From positions 304,869 to 368,868 of the forward strand of contig NW_006768820.1 of the NCBI RefSeq assembly GCF_000204055.1: a stretch of DNA of 64,000 nt, given 5' to 3'. The notes beneath the pieces are model-generated. The model searched no databases, was not told the origin of the DNA, and saw only the letters and a program-made list of their open reading frames with translations. This stretch comes from Melampsora larici-populina 98AG31. Its lineage: Eukaryota; Basidiomycota; Pucciniomycetes; Pucciniales; Melampsoraceae. A program made the translations under genes and the position numbers. Positions 47,976-58,008 of this stretch are shown piece after piece. Every line of letters begins with the position of its first letter. The first letter of the stretch is position 1.

Positions 47976-48085
47976 CACGGTTAACTCAAATTTCCAAACA
48001 TTGGGCCCAAAATGCTGTGGACTGTACTGCTGTTCACAGCACAAAAACCTATCTGCTGTGCCCTTTCACTCAAGTGCACCTGTCC
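47976..48085 (+). repeat. dispersed repeat, copy 1 (inverted relative to 52 kb copy)
   Basis: About 110 bp beginning ACTCAAATTTCCAAACAT and including GGACTGTACTGCTGTTCACAG and CCTTTCACTCAAGTGCACCTG patterns. It matches the complement of roughly 52033-52140 at about 75% by eye. It may be part of the pseudogene that follows, or an old terminal repeat. Confidence 0.5.
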
Positions 48086-48425
48086 AATGATTTTTTTCCA
48101 ATCAATTTGCACCTGGGCAAGGGATTGGAATACCCCCAGTAAATTTTCATCACAAAAAAATTCAACAAAAACATTTTCAAAAATTTTGATCCAAAAAAGA
48201 ACCAAACCCTTTCCACCACCATCTCCATCTGATTGAAAATCCCAACTCAAAATGCCATCTCTCTCACATGTGAATCCTCTGTTAATCAATCCAACTTTTC
48301 ATTTGGATTTAGCATCATCTGACAGTGTCATTCCAGATCCTATCAATTCAGGAACCCCCTTGGTCAGCTATTGTCCCGCATTTATTCACTCAAATATTTT
48401 CTGACTTTCAATTCTTTTCTATCAG

Positions 48426-49870
48426 TCAGAGAACCAAGACCATGTGGACAAAGATGACAATTTCCTGTCCAAGTTTGACTTTGGATTCCATGTGCCATCC
48501 AAGAAAGAGAAGTCCGGATACATTCAGATCTTTGACTTGAAATGCACAGTTGAATGGGTTGCAACTGACTTCAATATTGCAAAAATCAAGTCAAGATGTG
48601 TTGCCTCAGCTACGAGTTAGGCTACCAAGACCCTCCTTGAAGATTCAACCCGGCAAAAGAAGAACCCTGGGTGTTGGACTTTTTACATCTCAGGGAGTTC
48701 TAATTATCCCAAGAGCATGAAGTGGCGTGTTGAACTAATGGAAGAACATTTTCAGACCTGGGTTGAAGAGGCACACTCTAGCCAAGATGCTGGGATATCT
48801 TTATATGTTGCACAAAGTCCCCAAAAGCTGCAAGCTCAGGCTGATTTTGTATGCTCAACCTTTATCTCTATGAAACTTCCTTAAATAACATGATTCAATT
48901 TTTAGGCTGAACATACTGAGGCTGCAGCCGTGTTGGCAGCGCAAAAGAAGAAATGTCAAGCCCAACACTCAGAAGATACTGATGAGGTATAATCAAATCT
49001 ACTTTTTTGTTGAGCTTGCTTCAATTTTCCCTGCTGACAATTGTTAAATCAACTCAGTTGGACCATGGAAATCCAGGTTCTCCTGTTGCTTCAGATGAAT
49101 CTCCTGATACCTGTCTCATTGGACAACTTTTCAAAACACATCCGATGGACATCACATACCATTCAACATACCCTCCTGTCATTGATCCCAAAAACTCCAA
49201 CTTCTACTTTGCACTGACATATGGAGAAGCCAAAGAGTGGGCTAAGCATCAAGTAAGTTGGTCATCATGATTTCACAGTGGCAAGCTTTCTGACATTCAA
49301 AACTCTTAGAATGATGATGATGTGAACCATCAAAACCCACCGGCAAAGCTCAAGTATGATCTTTAGAAGAGTTCCGGTCAAGCAACTCGTGCCAGCCCTC
49401 CACCTCAAATTTCACAGCCAGCCATCAGCTCTGTTCCAATTGCAGACCTTGTGGTAGGAGTTGTTGCGGCATTTGAGGTCGCACAATCACCCAACAAACG
49501 GCCAGTGTTCAACTTAGATTCCCCCAGCACATCTTGCTCAACTCTGATCAGGAGCCCACATCAAGTTTCCAGCCCACCTCCATTATCCTCATCCCCACCC
49601 TATGCCCAGGATCCTGAGCATCCGGATGGCCTACTCCCTGTCTTTTGTTTCCGTTGTTTCCCTGCAGAACAAATTCAAGAACTTGGTGAGATTTCATTAT
49701 GTGCTTATGTTACTGATTACCGGATGATCAACAAGACAGACCTTCCAAATGATGTCTTAGCCCAACAAGGACTTTCAAGTGCCAACATCACCTCATTATA
49801 CAGAGACACTGAGAAATTTCAATTGTTCAGGACTCAAAAATGTACAGCAGCCAGAATTTGCAGACAATAG
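48426..49870 (+). pseudogene. multi-exon pseudogene with two in-frame TAG codons
   Basis: Four exons keep phase 0 throughout: 48426-48848, 48906-48986, 49058-49252 and 49310-49870, with GT-AG introns of 57-71 bp. The joined frame is broken only by TAG at 48618 and TAG at 49364. Segments include KSGYIQIFDLKCTVEWVATD, a stretch with WTFYISGSSNYPKSMKW, and a Ser/Pro-rich part before the end. I do not recognise the family. A preceding acceptor (CTATCAG at 48425) shows that at least one upstream exon is missing from this model. Preserved splicing with point stops suggests recent inactivation of a gene or a member of a repeated family. Confidence 0.6.
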
Positions 49871-51300
49871 CAACAGGCTGCAATAGTTTCACCACTTCTA
49901 TGAATGAATATTGACCTCATCAAATGAGGAGTGAGCAGTTCAACCTCATTCATTTGATGAATAGTCACACAAAAGACAAGATTTGACATGCTTTTAAGCT
50001 ATCTAATTGGTCTCCATGATTACTTAGCTTGGCAGCCTAAAGAATGCCATACATTCAATCTCTATCTTTCTTTCTTCTCATCAAATCGGGTTTGCTCAAC
50101 TGTGAACTCAAAATCTTTGTTTGAATTAGATTGGACTTGTTTTCAATTATGATGTATTCCTACTTTGACTGAATCTAACCTTTTTCTGAGGTCTACTGGA
50201 GGTTTACAGGAGCAAGCTGGTCAAACTTTAGGCCTGGTAGTTTCTCTGGATCAAGATCCTGAGTAGCCTGAGTCAAACCTCAGGGATTTTGTCAGCTTTA
50301 GGCTGTGAAACCAATGGTAAATACCGAGTAAAATTACTTACCTAAGATAGGTAAGTAAAGTGGGGTCTTTGTTGTTTGTAGTAAACTAAAGGGAATCGCA
50401 GGAAGAGGGAACTGACAATAGCCAGAAAACGTTTGTAATACGATGAAACTGCAGAACGGTTCCTAGTAACGATTAAAGATAGCTATGATCTAAAACAGTG
50501 GTGGACACTTCTAAGGATATTAGTCAAGAACAAACTTTTGGGAGAAGTTATTTCTCCAGATGTGGATTCTCTAAGACTAACAAGGTCATGAACTTTTGTA
50601 CAAGGGATAGAAGGTGTTCTTTTCTCCAAAGTGGGAAGAGGACCTTCTACTTATACCTTCTTGGACTACTTGGCCAGCTTGTGGTTTGTAGTAGTCCTTG
50701 TTTGGTCTTTGCACGGCCAGCTCGTGGTTCATGGCCAAATTGGGTCAGAAGGTATGGGAGTTGGAATGCTTTGTAGAGCCTTCTCTTTATGGGAAATGGT
50801 CTCTCTGGGTTCTTATAGTGTTTGTAATCTCAGCAGTCCTGTTCTCCTTCTATGAATGAGAAGTGTTTGAATGGGTAATTTTTCTCTTTCTCAGACTATT
50901 TACTCTTTTTTATTCTTAGATAGCTTTTGGTGTTCTATAGGAGTAATCTGTAGATATGTTATTGTTTATTATTTGCTTCTTACAGGTGTATGTTTTTGTT
51001 GTCTTTTGAAACTAAGACATAAGGTGGTGTTGTTGTCTTTGAAACTAGACACAAGTTGTTCAAAAATGAAATATATGTTATATTATTTTATTGTTTTTAT
51101 GTTTGAGATTAGTTGAAGTCCTTTTGGCTTTGGCTTGTCAAAGCTTGGGGCTGACGATACATTTGATCAATTGACTTGTTCATCCGCTAAATCCTGAGAC
51201 AGTACTTTCAGCCTCAAAACAAAAAAAATACAATGTTTTTGACAAGTCTGACATAAGAATAGTAAAGAGCACAGTGGAGAGTATCAGAATGGAGTAGAGA
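49871..51300. other. intergenic, nothing recognised
   Basis: Contains a hairpin, ACTTACCTAAGATAGGTAAGT, at 50336-50356, and repeated words such as GGCCAGCTTGTGGTT and GGCCAGCTCGTGGTT near 50677 and 50717. The texture is that of old retroelement DNA, but no coding remnant or paired LTR is visible. Confidence 0.35.
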
Positions 51301-51660
51301 TTATGCGGCCCCCATATGAGCCATCCAATATCCACAACTGCTATATAATTTATGCAGTAAGGCTTGCTCAAAGGTTTTGCATGCTGCCTTTTGGATGTGA
51401 GTGATTGGATTCCTGTAAGTTGCTAGGACTTGGGATTGACAAAGTCATGTCTTCATCACCCCAAAATCCAACTTGCTTGGGTTGAGTTCAGGGCAGTATG
51501 GTGGTATGTCACACAAAAGGGTACCTAGAGTATGTGTTAGTGAGATGGATAAAAGAGTAGGAGCATCAAAAACATACCTTTGTTTCTACAGAGCTCTTTC
51601 ACTCTCCCTCCCTGATGGATAGAAGTGTTATCAAGCACAAGAACACTATTTGGGGCAAGG
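51301..51660 (-). pseudogene. Tc1/mariner (DDE_3) transposase fragment
   Basis: Two exons survive. The upstream one (51577-51660) encodes SVLVLDNTSIHQGGRVKEL, with the second catalytic Asp of the DDE core. It ends at a GTATGT donor. After a 52-bp intron, 51524-51301 encodes DIPPYCPELNPSKLDFGVMK, the family's P-Y-P-LNP signature, then a TGA at 51447 where the family usually has Trp, then THIQKAACKTF and YWMAH. The N-terminal half is absent or unrecognisable. It is a truncated, dead copy. Confidence 0.75.
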
Positions 51661-52032
51661 TACCAATTCATTTGCAGGAGACTTGGAAGAAACATCTGAA
51701 ATCAGTTGACTACAACACCATTCCAAGACAGAGGGAATGGATTTACCAAGAAGTTCAAGGAAGCTCTCAAATCTCTTGCAAGTTAATGGACCTTCAAGGA
51801 CCAAGACCCCCAGTAATTGATCATAACTGATGGCTGGAAGTGATGAATATTTTCCTTGATTGATCTTGGGAATTTTCCTGGTTGTTCAAGTGCCAATTTT
51901 GGATTGCTGTTGCTTTTACAGGAGGTCGCAACCACAAGCTGCACTCCTGTAGGACCTTGATGTTGGCGGAATAGTGATGATGAAGAAGAATTGATGGATT
52001 TTGTTTTCCACTTGGCGGAAATATTTTTTCAA
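51661..52032. other. intergenic, nothing recognised
   Basis: No continuation of the Tc1-like gene and no other gene could be followed here. Confidence 0.4.
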
Positions 52033-52140
52033 GTGACAGGTGAACTCAAGTGAAAGGACACTGCAGGTGGGTTTCCACGCTGTGAACATCAGCACAGTCC
52101 GTAGCAAATTTGGGCTGGATGTTTGAAAATTTGAGTCAAC
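52033..52140 (-). repeat. dispersed repeat, copy 2
   Basis: Complement of the repeat at 47976-48085, sharing ACTCAAATTT-CAAACAT, GACTGT-CTG-TGTTCACAGC and CCTTTCACTTGAGTTCACCTGTC. The two copies face each other across 4 kb. Confidence 0.5.
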
Positions 52141-52498
52141 TGTAGGGCTATGACCCGGCGCCGGAACTTTGTGGCCAGCCCCAGGGCTCCCACCGGCCCT
52201 GTTGATACCCAAAGGCCCTCAGAATTTGGGCAGGGCCGACCAGTACACAGCCCAAATGCAGGCCCTGGGGCTATGTAGGGTCACGGTCATTTTGGGCACA
52301 AGTCAGGTTAATTTTGGGCTCAAAAAAGGTTGGGAAGGGGGTGGGAAGGGTCTCAGTTTGGGTGTGAAAAAAGTGAGAGGTGATTTGGCATATATTTCAC
52401 AATCACTTGTATCTACTAGATCATTAGTATCCAAACTACTAGACATAAAGTCTTCATATGACTACGTGTATGAAATCATAATAACTACCAAAAGATAA
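52141..52498. other. GC-rich intergenic stretch
   Basis: Contains repeated GGGCCC-, AGGCCC- and TTTTGGGC-type words, for example near 52180-52330. Nothing coding was recognised. Confidence 0.35.
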
Positions 52499-53660
52499 TT
52501 ATGAAAAAAAATAGGAGAACTGTCTGGACCAGATTTTAAGGCATACTTGAGCCTCAAGGTTTTGGGTAGTGAATGAATCCTGGTGGTCACTCATGACTCT
52601 TAACATACTGGAAAAAATCCTTTCAGATGGTGCACTAGTTGCAGGGACAGGAAGCATAGCCTTTGCCATACAAGCTAGATTTGGCCAGTGACGTTTATTC
52701 AAGCTCCAGTAGTGAAGGACATCACATTGCTCATCTTCCTGAGGGGCAGTAAGATACTCCTTCACCTTGTGTTCAATAGGAATCATTTTGTGGCGCTTGA
52801 TGAAGTGCTGAGGTCAATCGAGGTTGAGAGTGTCTTCTTGAGGTTTGACAACCTCAATATCAGGATCAAGAGCTGGTACAAACGTTCTTGCTTTCCTCGT
52901 GAAATAATTGACTAGATTGTCAGGTCCCCAACCAAGAGATTCCATGGTTGACGCTTTGACCACATTGACTTTGAGGCAAGGATTGAGGATAGCTGCACAT
53001 ATATACACAGCTTTGGTCTGAGCAGCCTCTTGATATTGGATGTTTTTTTTCATCATTGGCATGATAGAGATGTTCAACTCTTTGCATTGGGAGTTGTGCC
53101 AAGCCTACAATACAAGTAAATACATTTATAAGTTAGTGATTTAGGGGATACAAAGTAGAATCCGGGCACGTGCCCAGATTCTACTTTGTATCCCCTAATT
53201 GAAATGAAAATGAGATGAAATCATATAACAGCTGGAAAGACAATAAAATACATACAAATTCAAGTTGTTCCACTAGCACCTGATAGTCAGGCATGACATT
53301 AGAAAAGGTTGGAGACTTATTACATTTGGTTTCTTTGATGACAGTAGCAAGGGGAGCCAAGAAATGTACAAGGGAGTCAACAAGTCATCACACTTCCCCA
53401 TCGAGTGAAAAAGCTTCAAGGGCAGCATTTCCATCACATACATAATGTATCACTGGCTGGAGTTCAAGAAATTGTTTGAGGGAGTCATGAGTTGAAGACC
53501 ATCGAGTGAAGACCTTGTGGATCAAACCAACTTTTTGTTTGAGCTTAGCACAGCCTTGAACAGCGTTATCAAGGGTAGCGGTGAGTTGTGGAGATTGTCT
53601 GGAGTGACAACAGTGTGATAAATCCTTGATTGGCTTGGCAGACGTTCCTGTAAAGGCCAT
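52499..53660 (-). pseudogene. hAT transposase remnant (C-terminal half)
   Basis: The segment from 53660 shows FTRWSSTHDSLKQFLEL, a typical hAT block. After an interruption containing a perfect palindrome, VYICAAILNPCLKVNVV (about 53000) and the dimerisation region YWSLNKRHWPNLACMAKAML and PVPATSAPSERIFSSMLRV (52.6-52.7 kb) follow. These are the known hAT C-terminal signatures. The N-terminal half and BED finger are missing. The sequence differs from the other two hAT copies, so it represents a third lineage. Confidence 0.75.
53141..53198. repeat. 58-bp near-perfect palindrome in hAT remnant
   Basis: TTAGGGGATACAAAGTAGAA runs inward to GGGCACGTGCCC and is mirrored by TTCTACTTTGTATCCCCTAA. Only one central mismatch pair is visible (CGGG against CCAG). 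It lies between two hAT coding blocks, perhaps in an intron. It could be a minimal foldback element or a recent snap-back duplication. Confidence 0.85.
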
Positions 53661-54384
53661 TGTCTTGTTCTTGACGAATAAAATACTGCCACACCCAGGA
53701 GGAGCGTGCAGTGGGAGTGTGTCTTTGGCAAAACACAGCCTGAAATCTTTTGAGTTTTGGTGTAGCCGTTATGATTGGATGTACATACTACGGTGGCCGT
53801 GGACAGACAAATGTGCCAAAACATCAAAATGCAAAAAAATACACCTGAAACCCATCCCAAAAGCCCTGCCGAGCATATCCCGAGCCCAGTCTGTGGCACC
53901 AGACCAAAACCTCTCACTTGAATCATCTCAAGTCCTTGTGATTTTTTTCATCCATCTTTCCTCTCACATCGGTTGATAAACTTGTGAAATTTTTACCCTT
54001 CTGCATGCCAAAGTTATGTACACCCAAACTCAATCTACGGCACATTCTTTTGCAAACCTTGTCGCACCGGTCATCAGGTTTCTCTTGCGTGTCTAGATTG
54101 CGTGCAGTATATCAGCAAATGTCTTAGGATTTTTGAGCAGCGAGTATTGGAATTGGGGACTAATTGCTACAATTGAGTAATCAAACTCCTTGAATGATAA
54201 ATGTAACAAGATCAACATGAGGTGATCAACCTAACAAGAACATCTAAATACCAAAAAGAAGGACCTCCCGCATGACTCCGGGGCTTCTCATACCCCGTCT
54301 TCCAGGTCATATGTAGATAGTGCTTTTCTGTTTGACAACGACTTTTACTCATCTGTTCACATCCTTTTTGACTTTTTTCGATTC

Positions 54385-55190
54385 TCTTTTCCGATTACTA
54401 TGTTCATTTTCAAATTCTCCCCTTTGTTCCCTAATTTTTGGTCCTTCTCGATTTGTTTAAGTCTTATAATACCATCATGTTCTTGTTCAACAGTGAAAAA
54501 TTGTGCTTTCCGCTATCTTGTACGGGGCCGTGTCAATGCGTTGCTGTTACTTTGCGAGTCTTTTGTCTCTTTGTGCTCTCCTGATGTTCTCTCTTTTATG
54601 CTGTCGTGCCACTTATATGGGCGTCTTTTGTCATAATACGTACTATTGTTGTTGCTTTTGATTTTCAATCTTTGTTCTTGTGAATTTCAATTCCCAATGC
54701 AGTCATTCTAAACTTTGTCATTGTTCATTGTTAACACACACTTAGTATGACTCTTGCCCTGCCTGTTGGCTGTCTTTTGATTTTACTATCTTTTCCAATT
54801 ACAATGTTCATTTTTAAATTGTCCCCTTTGTTCCCTAATTGTTGGTCCTTCTCAATTTGTTTAAATCTTATAATATCATCATGCTCTCGTTCAACTGTGT
54901 GAAATTGTGCTTTCGGCTATCTTGCACGGGGCCGTGTCAATGTGTTGTTTATACTTTGTGAGTACTTTGTCCCTTTGTGCTCTCGTGATATTCTCTCTTT
55001 TATGATGTCGTTGCACTTATATGATTGTCCTTTGTCACAATACGTACCAATGTTGTTGCTTTTGCTTTTCAATCTTTGTTCTCTTCCATTTCAATTCCCA
55101 GTCCAAGCGTTCTATTCTTCGGCATTGCTAACACACACTTACTATGACTCTTGCCCTGCCTGTCGGTTGGCTGTTGGTTTTACTATTTAA
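54385..55190 (+). repeat. tandem duplication, unit about 404 bp
   Basis: Two adjacent copies share long blocks: TCCCCTTTGTTCCCTAATT, TTGTGCTTTC-GCTATCTTG, CGGGGCCGTGTCAATG and ACTATGACTCTTGCCCTGCC. The phase shift between TGTTCA words (54401 and 54805) gives the unit length. Copies are roughly 85-90% alike by eye. The sequence is T-rich and non-coding. Confidence 0.8.
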
Positions 55191-55221
55191 TGGTCACGTC
55201 TTCCATGGATTTCCCATCAAT

Positions 55222-55367
55222 ATTAAATCAACCCGCTGTAGCAAAGCCGTGAGTTGATTAAATGGTACCATTACAGACCGTTGATAAATATCGAGACATT
55301 TATCAACTGGTGAATTAGAAAATACATGATAGTATAAGTCAATTCACCTGTTGCGCGCATGCGCGCA
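55222..55367. repeat. cluster of four hairpins
   Basis: In order: TTAAATCAAC with GTTGATTAAA (55223-55263), GTTGATAAAT with ATTTATCAAC (55280-55307), GGTGAATT with AATTCACC (55309-55348), and the perfect palindrome TGCGCGCATGCGCGCA (55352-55367). All lie near the right end of the hAT-like element. Confidence 0.7.
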
Positions 55368-55691
55368 TAGTCTCTAGTATGAAAAATGTCACAAACACAT
55401 CAGATGAACGATAAGAACAATGAGAACAATATAAGCAATAAGCACGGTATCACATCTTGAAACAACTTCAAGTTCTAATGTTTTGGAGGAGATGGCAAGT
55501 CGCGGCAATGAAATAGCGAAGGCAACAGTGTACCAAACACCAACTAGACCCGACTTGAGCAACGGACCAGCAGGCGGGCGGGGAGCAATAGTCGGGGTTG
55601 GCAGACGTTGAGTAAGGCTTTTGAGAGGGGCTGTATGACAATTTTTGTATATTTTGGGTTTTGACTGATTTGTCCGTCCACGGCCACTGTA

Positions 55692-57241
55692 ACATACTGC
55701 ATCTGCATGAAAGCTTGTAAAAAAAGTTTTTTTTTGCTTGAGAAGCGCAAAAATGGCCCCGATCCGAAATTTACCCAAAGCCGGATCAGCTGGATGGGGA
55801 CTGATCCAAACCCCATCCAGTGCTTTGATGGTTTTGAGCCAATTCCCAGCTCAAAACCATCAATTCATCCACCTCTCAATCAATCTCATGCCACGACTCT
55901 ACGACTTTGTTCTCTTGCCTTCACCCAACTCTGTGATGCCACCAGATGCTGACCTTGCGTGTGGATTGTCTGGAAGCAGCGCCACCCCCGATTTAGAAAT
56001 CAAGGTGAGTTCTTATTCTTCTTCCTGACTGTTCACCTTTCTGTTCTTTCATTGTTCTCCTCTCTTTTCTTTCATTGCTCTCGTTTCTTTCATTTGATCT
56101 TTCTCTTTTCCTTCATTCAACTTACGGTTTCACTGATAAATCGAATTTCTTCTTTTCTTTTGTATGTTATAGGACCACAGTATCAGCCACAACCAATTGT
56201 CAGAAGCTTTCACTTTGATCATGGTGGGAAGAATCATTTCTCTTTTGTATATGAAATTCATTTCGTCTTGTATTTTCTATTTGAGTTGTTTCTTTTCTCT
56301 TCTATATGCATTTCATTGTGTATTGCTGTATTTAAATCTTGCCTAGTTCAATAGCTTCTTCTTGCAATCGATGCATAGCTGCATGATGACATACTAGTTC
56401 ATCATACATCACTAGTAATGTTCCCAAAGAAAGTCCCGGGGTGCTTTTGTTAGAGAAGCTACCAGTGAGAAGCTGGGCTTACTCACGGCAAAGTTTCTCA
56501 ATTTCTTCATATGTGATACTTGTTGGCCACTAGTATCACAAGATTGATGGAGTTCAATTAGAAGTTTTCAAGTTTGGTAACGAGGTCGATTAGGGAGGAA
56601 GTCTGGTATATGTTGTTTGACCACTCTGTCTGTTACTCTCCTCGGATCACTCAAACATCAAGGCTGAGCAATGAATGTGTAATTATATCATTTACTTTTC
56701 TGAACAAAAAGGCGAACACAATTCATTCCAAATGGACTTGATAGATGTATAAATAAAGATACATAAAGAATCAAAAGAAAATCAGTGGAAAGTAAAACAA
56801 TGCTGTGCTAAAGAAAAATAGGGCAAGATAGATGACCAATGTAGAAAATCAAAAATTGAAATTATAATGAGATATAAACAGGAAATGATGCATCTGATTG
56901 CGTTGGAAGTATTGTCAGAAGTGGTGGTTGAAGGTCGATGGACGGTGGAAGTTGCTTGATTTCTCTGAGAGAGAGGTGAGGCTGAAGCACAGCAGTGATG
57001 TCAATTGATGCCAGAGTTGTGGCATGAGATCGATTGAGATCAATGATGGTGGATGAGGGTGGATGAATCAATGGTTTTGAGTTGGGAATTGGCTCAAAAC
57101 CATTGAAGCGCTGGGTGGGGTTTGGATCAGTCCCCATCCAGCTGATCCAGCTTTGGGTAAATTTCGGATCGGGGCCATTTTTGCGCTTCTCAAGCAAAAA
57201 AAAAAACTTTTTTTACAAGCTTTCATGCAGATGCAGTAAGT
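55692..57241. mobile_element. inverted-repeat element with arms of about 215 bp
   Basis: Arms 55692-55909 and 57014-57241 are inverted copies at about 85-90% by eye. They begin TACTGCATCTGCATGAAAGC, run through a poly-A/T tract, GGCCCCGATCCGAAATTTAC and GCTGGATGGGGACTGATCC, and end with CATGCCAC-ACTCT. The 1.1-kb interior has no recognised gene. The hAT-like element is inserted at its left edge, so it is older. Target duplication not resolved. Confidence 0.65.
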
Positions 57242-58008
57242 ACCAATGTGGATAATACAGGGATGCAGGTTTGAGCAACTCACGCTCAACCCCTGGGCCG
57301 CGGTCCAAGCCACTCACTTTGAGTACCACTCAATCCAGTGACAAGTCAGAGTACAATACTCTGACTGTATGTAAAGATAAGGTTGCCTCGAGGACGGGAC
57401 TCATTATGGCCCCGCCTGCGAGTCCCAGACAAATCGAGAGACTCACCAATTATCCAAACTCATGTGGCATCCTGCTCTCAGTGAGTAGATTCACATGGGC
57501 TCCGTGCGCAAGTACTCATTACTCATATGAGTACTCTCACTGGGGGGGCAATTAGGGTTACCCAAGGGGACACTTAAAAGTAATAACTTGTATTTATTGG
57601 TATTACTTGCTCACACACAACATGTGGGAATTGTAGGACAGGACACATTGCCCAAGGGTGGTGCACTTGTATTGGTAAACACAAACGTATGACACAGAAT
57701 ATTTTTGTGGTTATCTAAAAACAAATGTATCAAGCAAAACATCAAGGATATTTTCATTGTTTTCTAAAAACAAATGTATCAAGCAAAACATCAAGGATAT
57801 TTTCATTGCTTTATAAAAACAAATTGAAGAAAAACTTCTTTCAAGACACAAAAGAAAGAAAGAGAATTCAAACTTTTGAATATAAATTCTGATAAACAGC
57901 TTTCAAGACACACAAAATCAAGAAAGAAAATAAACTCGAGCAAAAATAATCTCTGGATAAGTTCTTGGTGTAAAAATTGGGACAAGTCGTTTGAGATATA
58001 ATCAAAGG
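57242..58008. other. intergenic with small repeats
   Basis: Contains GTCAGAGTACAATACTCTGAC (57346-57366, hairpin) and a 49-bp tandem repeat at 57715-57812. No gene is supported. Confidence 0.45.
57715..57825 (+). repeat. 49-bp tandem repeat
   Basis: CTAAAAACAAATGTATCAAG and the following 29 bp are repeated exactly at 57764. A third partial copy starts near 57813. Confidence 0.85.

Larger units (their letters stand above)
53790..55690. mobile_element. 1.9-kb non-autonomous hAT-like element
   Basis: The ends are inverted repeats: ACGGTGGCCGTGGACAGACA on the left and, on the other strand, ACAGTGGCCGTGGACGGACA on the right, followed by weaker similarity. The flanks TACATACT (53782-53789) and AACATACT (55691-55698) agree at 7 of 8 bases, an 8-bp duplication as expected for hAT. 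No transposase is present. The interior holds a tandem duplication of about 400 bp and a cluster of hairpins. Confidence 0.75.

Noticed and set aside
53522..53976. ORFs of 134 and 116 codons on both strands
   Set aside because: They run across the hAT remnant boundary and the TIR of the hAT-like element, so they are by-products of repeats.
55468..57313. Paired ORFs of 75-131 codons in the inverted-repeat element
   Set aside because: They mirror each other because the arms are inverted copies. No conserved protein feature is visible.
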